A stretch of 64,000 nucleotides of DNA from Bacillota bacterium (GTDB lineage: Bacteria > Bacillota > Clostridia > Christensenellales > Aristaeellaceae), in contig JAEYOV010000068.1 of assembly GCA_023411395.1 (NCBI GenBank), positions 1-64,000 of the forward strand, given 5' to 3'. The notes below the pieces were generated by a model, which did not search any database, had not been told where the DNA came from, and worked only from the letters and a program-made list of their open reading frames with translations. Position 1 is the stretch's first letter; every line of letters begins with the position of its first letter. The translations under genes were made by a program, and so were the position numbers. Of the stretch, positions 31,434 through 40,836 are shown in pieces.

Positions 31434-32414
31434 TTGCCGCAGTTGAGCATACCGTATGCTGTGGGGCGCATCCGCGTGCTGCAAAAGGATGCGCTGGACA
31501 CAAGCCGGCTGGAAAGGCTGCTTTCCGCCCCCTCTTTGAGGGAGGCGCAGCGGGCACTTTCGGAGATCGGGTGGGAAAGCGGAGAGGGAATGGATTATGA
31601 ACAAATGTCCCTCCAGCGTGTGGAAAAGGCATTAAAGCTTGTCCGTGACCTGTCCCCGGAGCCTGAGATCACCGATTGCTTCCTGCTCCGTTACGATATT
31701 CATAACCTGAAAACGCTCTTGAAAGCCAGGTGCCTGGGGGAAAAGCCCGCCTTTTTGTCGGAGAGCGGCACGCTGCCCCTTAACAAACTGACCCACGCCG
31801 TGGCGGAACATGTGTACAAAGACCTGCCACCCATCCTGGCGGAGACGATGGCCGATCTTGAAAAGCGCCTGGCGGTGCAGCCCGACGCGATGGAGATCGA
31901 TGTGGCGCTGGATCATGCCATGTATCACATGATCTTTGAAAAGCTTGACAAGAAAAAGTCCAGGGCGGCGCTCCGGTATTTTCAGGCCAAGGTGGATATG
32001 GTCAATGTCCTGATGATTCTGCGTGCCCGCGCCATGGGCAAGGATGAATCCTTTTTGAAGCGGATTCTTTTGAAGAAAAGCGCCTATCCCATGGACAGGT
32101 GGCTGCGCGCCGCCGCATCCCCGGAAAAGCTGCCCAAGATGCTTTCCGCTTGCGGCCATGACGTGGTCGCAGCCGCCCATGCTGCTGTTCTGGACGGAAA
32201 AAAGCTGCCCGCGCTTGAAAAGGCGATGGACGACTATCTGCTTTCCCTGTTCAAACCTTTCCGCATCGTCTCCCTTTCCCTGGAACCCATCATCGGCTAT
32301 CTTCTGGCGGCGGAGCGGGAAGCGGCGGCCGTGCGGCTGATACTTGCCGGGAAGGCCAACGGTTTCCCGCAGGAGGCCATTCGGGAAAGGATGCGTGAGC
32401 TGTATGGCCGGTAA
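31434..32414 (+). CDS. ntpC: V-type ATPase subunit C
   Basis: This 326-residue helical subunit couples the central rotor to the K ring (d-subunit homologue). It shows the ring-facing repeats IPYAVGRIRVLQ, YDIHNLKTLLKARCLG, DMVNVLMILRARAMGKD and the C-terminal EPIIGYLLAAEREAAAVRLI. It starts at a TTG with AGGAGGGC upstream. The end overlaps the next gene by 11 bp. Confidence 0.9.
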   Translation: MPQLSIPYAVGRIRVLQKDALDTSRLERLLSAPSLREAQRALSEIGWESGEGMDYEQMSLQRVEKALKLVRDLSPEPEITDCFLLRYDIHNLKTLLKARCLGEKPAFLSESGTLPLNKLTHAVAEHVYKDLPPILAETMADLEKRLAVQPDAMEIDVALDHAMYHMIFEKLDKKKSRAALRYFQAKVDMVNVLMILRARAMGKDESFLKRILLKKSAYPMDRWLRAAASPEKLPKMLSACGHDVVAAAHAAVLDGKKLPALEKAMDDYLLSLFKPFRIVSLSLEPIIGYLLAAEREAAAVRLILAGKANGFPQEAIRERMRELYGR

Positions 32415-32742
32415 AACCATGGGCGTGGTGGGGGAACGGGACGCAGTACTTGCCTTTAAGGCCATCGGCATGAAGGTGATCCCCACCAAAACGGCGGAGG
32501 AAACGACAGCCGCGCTGTTCCGCCTGGTGAAGGAAGGCGTACCCGTGATTTTCATTACCGAATCTGCCGCCCGTCAGGTACCCGAGGCGCTAGAGAGGTA
32601 CAAGACCTCTCCGGATACGGCCATCATTCCCATCCCTGGCAGCCAGGGCGCGGATGGCTTTGGCATACATCGGGTTCGGGCCAATGTGGAAAAGGCCATC
32701 GGGGCGGATATTTTGTTCAATAACGACAGGAAAGAGGAGTAG
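32404..32742 (+). CDS. ntpG: V-type ATPase subunit F (NtpG)
   Basis: This 112-residue Rossmann-like subunit binds the central stalk near NtpD. It has the typical MGVVGERDAVLAFKAIGM opening and FITESAARQVPEALERY helix. The start at 32404 overlaps the end of ntpC; the ATG at 32419 is an alternative and gives a more typical length. Confidence 0.88.
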   Translation: MAGKTMGVVGERDAVLAFKAIGMKVIPTKTAEETTAALFRLVKEGVPVIFITESAARQVPEALERYKTSPDTAIIPIPGSQGADGFGIHRVRANVEKAIGADILFNNDRKEE

Positions 32743-32747
32743 TGAAC

Positions 32748-34514
32748 ATGGCTCTGGGAACCATTGTAAAGGTTGCCGGCCCCTTGATTGTGGCGGAGAA
32801 CATGGCTGATGCCCGCATGTACGATGTGGTGCGCGTCAGCAAAAACCGCCTGGTGGGCGAAATCATTGAGCTCAGGGGTGACCGTGCGTCCATCCAGGTT
32901 TATGAGGAAACCTCCGGCCTGGGACCTGGCGAACCTGTGGAATCCACCGGCGCACCCCTCTCGGTTGAATTGGGGCCGGGCCTCATCGAATCCATTTTTG
33001 ACGGAATTCAGCGCCCTTTGACGGCTATCCGGGAGAAGGTAGGGGAGCGGATCGTCCGCGGCGTGGAGGTTCCTTCGCTAAACCGGGAAAAGCAATGGGC
33101 GTTCGAGCCCCGCCTGCGGGCGGGCGATAAAGTGCAGCCCGGGGATATATTGGGCACCGTTGCGGAAAGCGCGGTGGTGGAGCATCGGATCATGGTGCCT
33201 CACGGCGTATCCGGTACTGTGAAAGCCATCCATACGGGCGCCGCCCGGGTGGAGGATGTGGTTTGCACCATCACGGGCGCAGACGGCCAGGACCATGCAG
33301 TCACCATGCTGCAAAAATGGCCCGTGCGCCGTGGCCGTCCCTATCAGGAAAAGCTGGCGCCCCAGGCCCCCATGGTTACCGGACAGCGTGTTATCGATAC
33401 GTTCTTTCCCATCGCTTCAGGCGGTGTGGCCGCCGTGCCCGGCCCCTTTGGCTCCGGCAAAACGGTGGTGCAGCATCAGTTGGCCAAATGGGCCGATGCC
33501 GACATCATCGTGTATGTGGGCTGCGGCGAACGCGGCAACGAAATGACCGACGTTTTGATGGAGTTTCCGGAACTGCACGACCCCCGCACCGGCGAATCGC
33601 TGATGAAGCGCACGGTGCTCATCGCCAACACATCAGACATGCCCGTGGCGGCCCGGGAAGCTTCGATTTATACCGGCATCACCATTGCTGAATACTACAG
33701 GGACATGGGCTATAAAGTGGCCATCATGGCTGACTCCACCAGCCGCTGGGCGGAGGCGCTGCGTGAAATGAGCGGCCGTCTGGAAGAAATGCCCGGCGAA
33801 GAAGGTTATCCCGCCTATCTTTCCTCCCGTATTGCGGAGTTTTACGAGCGTGCAGGTTTCGTGCGCTGCCTGAGCGGCGATGGGCGGACGGGCACCATTA
33901 CCGCCATCGGCGCCGTATCCCCTCCCGGCGGCGATATTTCCGAGCCTGTCTCCCAGGCCACGCTGCGCATTGTGAAGGTATTCTGGGGTCTCAGCGCCCA
34001 GTTGGCTTACAAGCGCCATTTCCCGGCCATCGACTGGCTGCTGTCCTACTCTCTCTACATTGACCGGCTGGGTTCCTGGTTCACCGACAGCGTTTCTCCC
34101 GACTGGAACGAACTTCGCGGCGGCGCCATGCGCGTTTTGCAGGAAGAAGCGGAACTGGATGAAATCGTGCGCCTGGTAGGCATCGACGCGTTGAGCTGGA
34201 AGGACCGCCTCACCATGGAAGTGGCGCGCTCCATCCGTGAAGATTATCTGCATCAGAATGCTTTTGACGAGGTGGATACCTATACCTCTTTGGACAAGCA
34301 ATTCCGCATGCTGCGCCTTATCATGGAGTTTGGCACGAAGGGCCGCGCGGCCCTGGATGCCGGGGCGAACCTCTCGCAGATCATCGGCCTTTCCGTCAGG
34401 GAGCGCATCGGCCGGGCCAAGTACATCCCGGAGGCGGATTTGAGGCAGTTTGACCAGATCGAAGCCGAACTCAGCAGCCAGACGGCCGCGCTGATGGACC
34501 AAGGAGGGCTATAA
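32748..34514 (+). CDS. ntpA: V-type ATPase catalytic subunit A
   Basis: The 588-residue catalytic subunit hydrolyses or makes ATP in the A3B3 head. The P-loop GPFGSGKTVVQHQ (about residue 233), the A-specific bulge domain (residues 110-200), GERGNEMTDVL and ADSTSRWAEALRE are all present. ATG 32748 is preferred to the GTG at 32742 because GAGGAG lies 8 nt upstream. Confidence 0.97.
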   Translation: MALGTIVKVAGPLIVAENMADARMYDVVRVSKNRLVGEIIELRGDRASIQVYEETSGLGPGEPVESTGAPLSVELGPGLIESIFDGIQRPLTAIREKVGERIVRGVEVPSLNREKQWAFEPRLRAGDKVQPGDILGTVAESAVVEHRIMVPHGVSGTVKAIHTGAARVEDVVCTITGADGQDHAVTMLQKWPVRRGRPYQEKLAPQAPMVTGQRVIDTFFPIASGGVAAVPGPFGSGKTVVQHQLAKWADADIIVYVGCGERGNEMTDVLMEFPELHDPRTGESLMKRTVLIANTSDMPVAAREASIYTGITIAEYYRDMGYKVAIMADSTSRWAEALREMSGRLEEMPGEEGYPAYLSSRIAEFYERAGFVRCLSGDGRTGTITAIGAVSPPGGDISEPVSQATLRIVKVFWGLSAQLAYKRHFPAIDWLLSYSLYIDRLGSWFTDSVSPDWNELRGGAMRVLQEEAELDEIVRLVGIDALSWKDRLTMEVARSIREDYLHQNAFDEVDTYTSLDKQFRMLRLIMEFGTKGRAALDAGANLSQIIGLSVRERIGRAKYIPEADLRQFDQIEAELSSQTAALMDQGGL

Positions 34515-34517
34515 GGT

Positions 34518-35906
34518 ATGCTGAAGGAATATCGCACCATCAAAGAAGTCGTGGGACCGCTGATGCTGGTGGAGCATGTGTCCGGCGTCACCTACAATGA
34601 GCTGGTGGAAATTCAGCAGGTGAGCGGCGAAGTCCGCAGCGGCCGGGTGCTGGAGGTAAACGGCGACAAGGCGTTGGTGCAGCTTTTTGAAAGCAGCAAT
34701 GGCCTGCGCATTGACAACAGCACCGCCCGCTTTCTGGGCCGCAGCATTGAGCTTTCCGTTTCCATGGATATGCTGGGGCGTGTGTTCAGCGGCATGGGCA
34801 ACCCCAGGGACGGCGGCCCCGCCCTGATTCCCGAAAAGCGGATGGATATCAACGGTGAGCCCCTGAATCCCGCCGCCAGGGACTATCCCAGCGAATTCAT
34901 TCAAACGGGCGTTTCCGCCATCGACGGCCTGAACACCCTGGTCCGCGGCCAAAAGCTGCCCGTATTCTCCGGCAGCGGCCTGCCCCACGCCCAACTGGCG
35001 ACGCAAATCGCCCGCCAGGCCAAAGTGCTGGGCACCGACAGCAAATTCGCCGTGGTGTTCGGGGCCATCGGCATCACCTTTGAAGAGGCCGATTACTTCA
35101 TCAGCGACTTCCGGCGCACCGGCGCCATCGAGCGGGCCGTGCTGTTCATGAACCTGGCCAATGACCCGGCCATCGAGCGTATCGCCACACCGCGCATGGC
35201 GCTCACCGCCGCGGAATACCTGGCCTATGAAAAGGGTATGCACGTGCTGGTCATCCTCACCGACATCACCAATTATGCTGAGGCCCTGCGCGAAGTGTCC
35301 GCCGCCCGCAAGGAAGTGCCGGGCCGCCGCGGCTATCCCGGCTACCTGTATACGGACCTCGCCTCCATGTACGAGCGGGCCGGCCGCGTCATCGGCAAGG
35401 AAGGCTCCATTACGCAGATCCCCATCCTGTCCATGCCGGAGGATGACAAGACCCATCCCATCCCGGACCTGACGGGATACATCACCGAGGGCCAAATTAT
35501 TCTGAGCCGGGAATTGCATAGAAAGGGCATTGAACCGCCCATTGATGTCATGCCGTCCCTGTCCCGGTTGAAGGACAAGGGCATCGGGGAGGGTAAAACC
35601 CGCAAGGACCATGCCGCCACCATGAATCAGCTTTTCGCCGCCTATTCCCGCGGCAAGGATGCCAAGGAATTGGCGGTGATCCTGGGCGACGCGGCGCTGA
35701 CCGACATCGACAAGAAGTATGCGGCCTTTGCCGACGCCTTTGAGCGGGAGTATGTGGCCCAGGGCTACAATGCCAACCGTTCCATTGAAGAAACGCTTAA
35801 GCTGGGCTGGAAGCTGCTGGCTATGCTTCCCAGGACCGAGCTCAAGCGCATCCGGGACGACATGCTGGATGAATTCCTGCCAAAGACTCAGGAGGAGGAA
35901 GCGTAA
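34518..35906 (+). CDS. ntpB: V-type ATPase subunit B
   Basis: This 462-residue non-catalytic head subunit has FQTGVSAIDGLNTLVRGQK-type motifs (here FIQTGVSAIDGLNTLVRGQK), a degenerate P-loop region FSGSGLPHAQLA that lacks the GKT lysine-threonine, and SMPEDDKTHPIPDLTGYITEGQ. All are as expected for B subunits. GGAGG lies in the end of ntpA. Its stop codon shares one base with the ATG of ntpD. Confidence 0.96.
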   Translation: MLKEYRTIKEVVGPLMLVEHVSGVTYNELVEIQQVSGEVRSGRVLEVNGDKALVQLFESSNGLRIDNSTARFLGRSIELSVSMDMLGRVFSGMGNPRDGGPALIPEKRMDINGEPLNPAARDYPSEFIQTGVSAIDGLNTLVRGQKLPVFSGSGLPHAQLATQIARQAKVLGTDSKFAVVFGAIGITFEEADYFISDFRRTGAIERAVLFMNLANDPAIERIATPRMALTAAEYLAYEKGMHVLVILTDITNYAEALREVSAARKEVPGRRGYPGYLYTDLASMYERAGRVIGKEGSITQIPILSMPEDDKTHPIPDLTGYITEGQIILSRELHRKGIEPPIDVMPSLSRLKDKGIGEGKTRKDHAATMNQLFAAYSRGKDAKELAVILGDAALTDIDKKYAAFADAFEREYVAQGYNANRSIEETLKLGWKLLAMLPRTELKRIRDDMLDEFLPKTQEEEA

Positions 35907-36547
35907 TGGCATCCACCCTTCGCGTCAATCCCACGCGCATGGAGCTGACCCGCATCAAAAGGCGGCTCGTTACGGCCAAGCGCGGGCATAAGCTGCTAAA
36001 GGACAAGCGGGATGAAATGGTGCGCCAATTCATTGCGATCATCCGGGAGAATTATACGCTGCGCCGGGAAGTGGAACAGGAATTGAGCGGCGCGCTGCGC
36101 AATTTCGCCATGGCCAGGGCGGTGATGGATCCCAATGCGCTGGAGGAAGCCATATTGTACCCGGCCAGGCAGGCGAAGGTGTCCATCGGGCAAAAGAACA
36201 TCCTGTCGGTGAGGGTGCCCACCATTACGGTGGACGAAGCGTCGCTTTCGGAAACGGTGCTCCCCTATGGCCTGGCGGAAACCTCCGCCCAGTTGGACGG
36301 AGCCATCGCCACCATGGCAGAGGTTTTGCCGAAACTACTGCGCCTGGCGGAAATCGAAAAAACATGCGACCTTCTGGCGGATGAAATAGAAAAGACACGC
36401 CGCCGCGTGAACGCCCTGGAATACGTCATGATCCCGCAGTTTATTGATACCATACGCTTCATCACCATGAAGCTGGATGAAAACGAGCGCGGGGCGCTTA
36501 CCCGCCTGATGAAGGTCAAGGATATGATCGCCGCGCGGGAAGCGTGA
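35906..36547 (+). CDS. ntpD: V-type ATPase subunit D
   Basis: This 213-residue central-shaft subunit starts with VNPTRMELTRIKRRLVTAKRGHKLLKDKRDE (given in parts: VNPTRMELTRIKRR and GHKLLKDKRDEM), the standard N-terminal helix. It ends with a second long helix (RRVNALEYVMIPQFIDTI), together forming the rotating coiled coil inside the A3B3 head. It is the last gene of the operon. Confidence 0.95.
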   Translation: MASTLRVNPTRMELTRIKRRLVTAKRGHKLLKDKRDEMVRQFIAIIRENYTLRREVEQELSGALRNFAMARAVMDPNALEEAILYPARQAKVSIGQKNILSVRVPTITVDEASLSETVLPYGLAETSAQLDGAIATMAEVLPKLLRLAEIEKTCDLLADEIEKTRRRVNALEYVMIPQFIDTIRFITMKLDENERGALTRLMKVKDMIAAREA

Positions 36548-36560
36548 AATGGTTCTTGGG

Positions 36561-36598
36561 AAAAGATTGCCTCTTTGTGAGGCGGTCTTTTCTTTTTT
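36561..36598 (+). terminator. Terminator of the V-ATPase operon
   Basis: A 13-bp stem (36561-36573 with 36579-36591, GCCTC/GAGGC core) is followed by TCTTTTTTCTT. Confidence 0.88.
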
Positions 36599-36599
36599 C

Positions 36600-36629
36600 T
36601 TGCCTCTATAGATGCGGACATGGTATAGT
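36600..36629 (+). promoter_or_regulatory. Weak promoter of the QueG-like gene
   Basis: TTGCCT (36600-36605), an 18-bp spacer and TATAGT (36624-36629) follow directly on the ATPase terminator. Confidence 0.45.
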
Positions 36630-36656
36630 GGATGCCATGATAACGGAGGAAGCACT

Positions 36657-37565
36657 ATGCCGGATACCGACATTCAGCGCCTTGCCCGGGAAAAGGGCTT
36701 TGCAGCATCTTATATCCTGGATGCTTCTCTGGCCCCGGATGCGCCGGAAGGAGTTGCCACCCTTCTTCTACTGCTCTATCCTTACCATTCCTGGGGCATG
36801 GAATCTCCCGGCTGCGCCCGAATCAGCACCTACTATTTTGCTGCGCAGGATGCTTACCTGCAAGCAAAGGAAATGGTGTGCCTACTGAATCAAGCGGGGG
36901 AAAACGCCCGGCTGTGCAATGAGGTGCGCTTAAAGCCCCTGTTGTCCCGTTTGAAAGACTTTTCCCAGGGCCGAAACACGTTGCATTACCATACAAGATT
37001 CGGCTCCCGTTTCCATATGCAGGTAATCGGCCTTGCCGCGCGCTATCCAATGGAGGAGGCAGCCTTAAGGCAAAATGAGGATAAGCCTGATATGTGCGGA
37101 TCCTGCCGTACCTGCCTTCATGCCTGCCCAACAAAGGCGCTGGCGGAGGAAGGATTTGTGCGTGACAGGTGCCTGCGCCAGCACATGCTGCGGAGTACAC
37201 CGGTGCCCGAACACCTGCGGACGCTTATGGGAAACCGTCTGGTGGGCTGCGATATCTGCCAGCAGGTTTGCCCATACAACGCAGCTTTGCCGGAAGGGGA
37301 GGCAGCGGGGAAATGCTTTCCTATACATGATCTGTTAAAGCAGGATGCGGATACAATCGCGCGCCTGTCAGGTAAGATCGGCAGGAACATGGCTTCGCCC
37401 AACCGCATCTGTGGTCAGGCTTGCATTATAGCCGGCAACAGTAAGGATCAAGCATATCTTCCTGTATTGAATGAGCTTTGCCACCACCCCTCACTTGCCG
37501 TCGCGGAGCATGCCAAATGGGCTGTTAAGAATTTGTCAATTGAGACGGAGGAAGCGACAACTTGA
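36657..37565 (+). CDS. QueG-like double [4Fe-4S] protein
   Basis: This 302-residue protein has the paired cluster motifs of epoxyqueuosine reductase: CGSCRTCLHACPTKAL (about residue 142) and CDICQQVCPYN (about residue 198). It is shorter than QueG (usually about 350-380), and the N-terminal substrate/cobalamin part is poorly conserved. It may be a divergent QueG or a related corrinoid or reductase-accessory protein. The start follows a CGGAGGAAG site. Confidence 0.65.
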   Translation: MPDTDIQRLAREKGFAASYILDASLAPDAPEGVATLLLLLYPYHSWGMESPGCARISTYYFAAQDAYLQAKEMVCLLNQAGENARLCNEVRLKPLLSRLKDFSQGRNTLHYHTRFGSRFHMQVIGLAARYPMEEAALRQNEDKPDMCGSCRTCLHACPTKALAEEGFVRDRCLRQHMLRSTPVPEHLRTLMGNRLVGCDICQQVCPYNAALPEGEAAGKCFPIHDLLKQDADTIARLSGKIGRNMASPNRICGQACIIAGNSKDQAYLPVLNELCHHPSLAVAEHAKWAVKNLSIETEEATT

Positions 37566-37575
37566 CAACCTCTTC

Positions 37576-37603
37576 TTGCCTTTTCATGGAAATGCGTTAC
37601 AAT
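37576..37603 (+). promoter_or_regulatory. Promoter of the ABC exporter genes
   Basis: TTGCCT (37576-37581), a 16-bp spacer and TACAAT (37598-37603) lie just before the ABC gene. Confidence 0.5.
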
Positions 37604-37628
37604 GTTGCTGGAGAAAGGGAGGGCATGT

Positions 37629-38372
37629 ATGTTTCAGTTTGATCATGTTTCCAAGCAGTACGCCAAGAGCAAGGTAAAGGCGCTGGACGATTTGTCGCTG
37701 CATGTGAAAAAGGGCGAAATATTCGGCTTCATCGGCCCCAACGGCGCCGGCAAGACAACCACCATCCGGCTTTTGACCGGCATCCTTCATCCCGATTCGG
37801 GCAGCATCCGCATCGGCGGATACGATATGGCGCAAAATTCCCTGGAGGCCAAACGGCTGATTGGCTTTGTGCCCGACAACCAGGAGATGTACGAGCGGCT
37901 GACCGGGCTGGAATATCTGCAATTTCTGGCGGACATTTATCAGGTGGATGGCGCGCAGCGCAAAGCGCATTTGGAAAAATACCTGCCTTTGTTTCAGCTG
38001 GAGGACGCGGCGGGCCAGCAGATACGAAGCTATTCCCGGGGTATGAAGCAGAAGCTTACCATCATCGGCGCGCTCATCCATAAGCCGCCCCTGTGGGTGC
38101 TGGACGAGCCCATGACAGGGCTTGATCCCATGGCCGTCCATTTGCTCAAGGAGGAGATGCGCACCCATTGTGATGCCGGGAATACGGTATTTTTTTCTAC
38201 CCATGTACTGGATGTGGCGGAAAAGCTGTGCGACCGCATCGCCATCATTGCCAGGGGCAGGCTATTGGCAGTGGGCACGCTGGATAGCTTGCGTGCCGGT
38301 GAACACGGTGCATCCCTGGAGGAGGTCTTTCTGGAAATGGTGCGGGAGACGGCGGGGGAGGAGAAGGAATGA
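37629..38372 (+). CDS. ABC transporter ATP-binding protein
   Basis: This 247-residue ATPase shows Walker A GPNGAGKTTT (about residue 38), signature YSRGMKQKL (about residue 136), Walker B LWVLDEP and the switch His in STHVLD. The short LSL-type exporter pattern and the partner permease suggest an EcsA-like or export system; the substrate is unknown. It starts after GGGAGG and overlaps the permease gene by ATGA. Confidence 0.9.
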   Translation: MFQFDHVSKQYAKSKVKALDDLSLHVKKGEIFGFIGPNGAGKTTTIRLLTGILHPDSGSIRIGGYDMAQNSLEAKRLIGFVPDNQEMYERLTGLEYLQFLADIYQVDGAQRKAHLEKYLPLFQLEDAAGQQIRSYSRGMKQKLTIIGALIHKPPLWVLDEPMTGLDPMAVHLLKEEMRTHCDAGNTVFFSTHVLDVAEKLCDRIAIIARGRLLAVGTLDSLRAGEHGASLEEVFLEMVRETAGEEKE

Positions 38373-40051
38373 GTTCTTTTCTTGTGCTTTTACGGATGCA
38401 GCTATACCTGCGCCTGTCTGCGCTGAAGCCCAGCCATTGGCTGCCCAAGCATCCGGCAGTTTTCAGGGAGTGGAAGCCGCTGCTGATGGGCTTGCTTTTT
38501 CTGATTTTGATTGTCTCCGTGGTAGGTACGGTCCTGTTGATGGCCAACGGCATCCTTTCAGCCTTTATGCAGATGAATATCCCGGATCTGCTTTTATCCA
38601 CAGTGATCATGATCTGTATGGCAATGACGCTGCTGGTCGGCTTTTTCCATGTGACCAGCGTTCTGTATTTCAGCAAGGACAGCGCTTTTTTGGCTGGCAT
38701 GCCCCTTTCTTCCCGCACGGTGATGGCCGTTAGGCTGGCAGTGGTGCTGCTCGGTGAAATGGCGCTGACGGCATTGATTTTTCTGCCGGTATGCGTTCTG
38801 TATGGCATCCGTACAGGCCAGAATGCGCTGTTCTATATAAAGGTGGTAATTGCTGCGCCGCTGATTCCCTGCCTGCCGCTCATGGTGGCCGTGCTTTTAT
38901 CTTCGCTTCTGGTGCGTGTTTCCAGCCTGTTTCGCCACAGGGACAGGTGGATGGTCATCGGCGGTTTTGTGCTCATCGCGCTGATTGTACCATTTCAAAT
39001 GCAGTTATACCGCATCCCCAAGGATGCGGGCTCCGATTTTTTCTTGCGGATCATAACCGATAACCGGGCGATGCTGGAAGGGCTCCTCGGCGGCTTTCCT
39101 CCCGTGCTGTGGGCGACAGCCGGCATAACGGGGCAGGGGGAATGGAGCCTTGCGTATCTTCTGCTGTTCGTACTCGCCTCCGCCGCAGCCGCGGCGCTGC
39201 CTGTACTGATCGGTGGCGGCAGATATCTGCAATTGTCTATTTTACAAAATGAAGCGTTCCAAAGCGCAAAGCGCCGCAAGCTTAGTTCCCGGGATTTTGA
39301 CCTGCGCCGTTCGCCTGTAATGGCATTGTTTTTCCGGGAGTGGCGGGAGGTTCTGCGGGTGCCTGCCTATGCACTTAACGGGCTCATCGGCATTGTGATG
39401 CTGCCCATCATGATGGTGGCGCTGTTTCTTGGCATGGAGGGAAGCAGCGAACTTTCGGCGCTTCTTGGAGAAATTCTCCGCTATGCCGGGGGAGTAAAGA
39501 TCACGCTCTTTGCGGCTGCGGCCATGGCTGCTGTAAGCACCATCAATATGGCCGGGGCTACGGCTGTCTCCCGGGAAGGGAAGCGGATGTCGTTTGCCAG
39601 AATGATCCCTGTCCCTTATGCCGCACAATTGCTGGCAAAGCAGCTTTTTGGCTTCTCCATCAACTTTCTTACCTGTCTGACGACCGCTGTTGCGCTGGTT
39701 ATCCTCATGCCCTCGCAACTGATGTATATCCTGGCAGCCTTTGTGCTGGGCCTGCTTTTCGGTTTTGCAGCCAACGGCATGGGTCTGGCGCTGGATGCAA
39801 GCCATCCCAGGCTGAACTGGCGCAACGAAACGGAAGCCATCAAGCAAAACCCCATGGCCCTTTTATCCATGGTGCTGGGTGTGGCCGCCGCGGGCGCACT
39901 GGGGATTTCCGTATGGCTCCTATGGCAGGCGGGTGTTTCACTGTCACTCCTTGCCTGGCTGCTGGCTGCAGTGCTGGCAGTGCTGGCTGCTGCCGCCTAC
40001 GTTTTCCTTCTTCGGCGGGCGGATAAATGGTATTCTGAAGTTGATTTGTAA
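38369..40051 (+). CDS. ABC exporter permease
   Basis: This 560-residue polytopic protein has about 12 hydrophobic segments. A cytoplasmic loop around residues 290-330 (KRRKLSSRDFDLRRSP) precedes a second membrane half. It resembles the putative ABC-exporter permeases of Firmicutes that pair with one ATPase. It partners the preceding ATPase, with which it overlaps by 4 bp. Nothing in the neighbourhood points to a substrate. Confidence 0.75.
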   Translation: MSSFLVLLRMQLYLRLSALKPSHWLPKHPAVFREWKPLLMGLLFLILIVSVVGTVLLMANGILSAFMQMNIPDLLLSTVIMICMAMTLLVGFFHVTSVLYFSKDSAFLAGMPLSSRTVMAVRLAVVLLGEMALTALIFLPVCVLYGIRTGQNALFYIKVVIAAPLIPCLPLMVAVLLSSLLVRVSSLFRHRDRWMVIGGFVLIALIVPFQMQLYRIPKDAGSDFFLRIITDNRAMLEGLLGGFPPVLWATAGITGQGEWSLAYLLLFVLASAAAAALPVLIGGGRYLQLSILQNEAFQSAKRRKLSSRDFDLRRSPVMALFFREWREVLRVPAYALNGLIGIVMLPIMMVALFLGMEGSSELSALLGEILRYAGGVKITLFAAAAMAAVSTINMAGATAVSREGKRMSFARMIPVPYAAQLLAKQLFGFSINFLTCLTTAVALVILMPSQLMYILAAFVLGLLFGFAANGMGLALDASHPRLNWRNETEAIKQNPMALLSMVLGVAAAGALGISVWLLWQAGVSLSLLAWLLAAVLAVLAAAAYVFLLRRADKWYSEVDL

Positions 40052-40096
40052 AAATTAAATTTTTATTACAAAATGCGTGCATTTCTTTCTAAAGTG

Positions 40097-40105
40097 TGCT
40101 ATAAT
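40097..40105 (+). promoter_or_regulatory. Extended -10 promoter of the methyltransferase gene
   Basis: TGCTATAAT (40097-40105) is a TGN-extended consensus -10; the -35 region (TGCATT at 40078-40083) is weak. The start should fall near 40111. Confidence 0.55.
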
Positions 40106-40110
40106 GGCTA

Positions 40111-40139
40111 CGGGTGTATGAAATAACGGTATACACCCG
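40111..40139 (+). promoter_or_regulatory. Hairpin at the predicted mRNA 5' end
   Basis: CGGGTGTAT (40111-40119) and ATACACCCG (40131-40139) form a perfect 9-bp stem with an 11-nt loop, beginning at about +1. The ribosome site AAGGAGG follows it. The layout matches that upstream of hydC. Confidence 0.5.
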
Positions 40140-40154
40140 CAAGGAGGCACACAA

Positions 40155-40775
40155 ATGCTCTCAAAAGCGGAAAATCATGTTATGCTGCCAAAGTCAGCCG
40201 TTGCCGCAAAGGCGAGGCTGACTCCTGCCATGCATGCGTTGGCACAGTGGGCTGCCATTGATGCCGGTGACAAGGTACTGGACATAGCATGTGGAAATGG
40301 CGCACTGCTGCGCATGATCAGCAAGCAAATAGAATGCAACTTATGCGGTATTGCATCCTCTGTGGAGCAGTACCGTTCCGTCCGGGCCATGCTCCCGGAT
40401 GCCGATATCCTGTTTGCCCAGCCGGAAGATATCCCTTGGCGGGAGAACTCTTTTGACGTGGTCATGTGCGGCCTTCCTTTTTACGCGATGGAGGACCCCG
40501 CCAAGGTATTGAAGGAAGCGCTTCGGGTACTAAAGCCCGGCGGGCAGTTTTTGCTGGCTACCACTTGGTATCCCGCACCGCTTCGGCAATTGTACAATTG
40601 CTTCTCCGGCCGCTGGGAGGATACGCAAACCCCTGTTTTATTCGGCAAGCATGAAATGCTGGCCACATTGGAGGCCGTTGGATTCCGCAATGTCACCTGG
40701 CGTGCCGCTGATATGCGCGTAGGCATTACCATCGGCTGGAAAAAGCCGTTCATAAAGGATACGCCCGAAGGCTAA
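40155..40775 (+). CDS. SAM-dependent methyltransferase, type 11 fold
   Basis: This 206-residue class I methyltransferase has SAM motif I VLDIACGNGALL (about residue 42), ENSFDVVMCGLPFY as motif II and LRVLKPGGQFLLAT as motif III. The family covers many small-molecule and lipid methylases; the substrate is unknown. It is monocistronic, between its own promoter and a strong terminator. Confidence 0.85.
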   Translation: MLSKAENHVMLPKSAVAAKARLTPAMHALAQWAAIDAGDKVLDIACGNGALLRMISKQIECNLCGIASSVEQYRSVRAMLPDADILFAQPEDIPWRENSFDVVMCGLPFYAMEDPAKVLKEALRVLKPGGQFLLATTWYPAPLRQLYNCFSGRWEDTQTPVLFGKHEMLATLEAVGFRNVTWRAADMRVGITIGWKKPFIKDTPEG

Positions 40776-40789
40776 AACAGCGAACCGCC

Positions 40790-40816
40790 GCCTCCCGCGA
40801 AACGGGAGGCTTTTTT
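40790..40816 (+). terminator. Terminator of the methyltransferase gene
   Basis: GCCTCCCG (40790-40797) and CGGGAGGC (40803-40810) with loop CGAAA, followed by TTTTTT. Confidence 0.93.
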
Positions 40817-40836
40817 CGTCTTTTGGACGATACCAG

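Noticed and set aside
34509..35912. Minus-strand open frame of 467 codons opposite ntpB
   Set aside because: It lies fully antisense to a V-ATPase subunit with all its motifs; composition is typical of a shadow frame.
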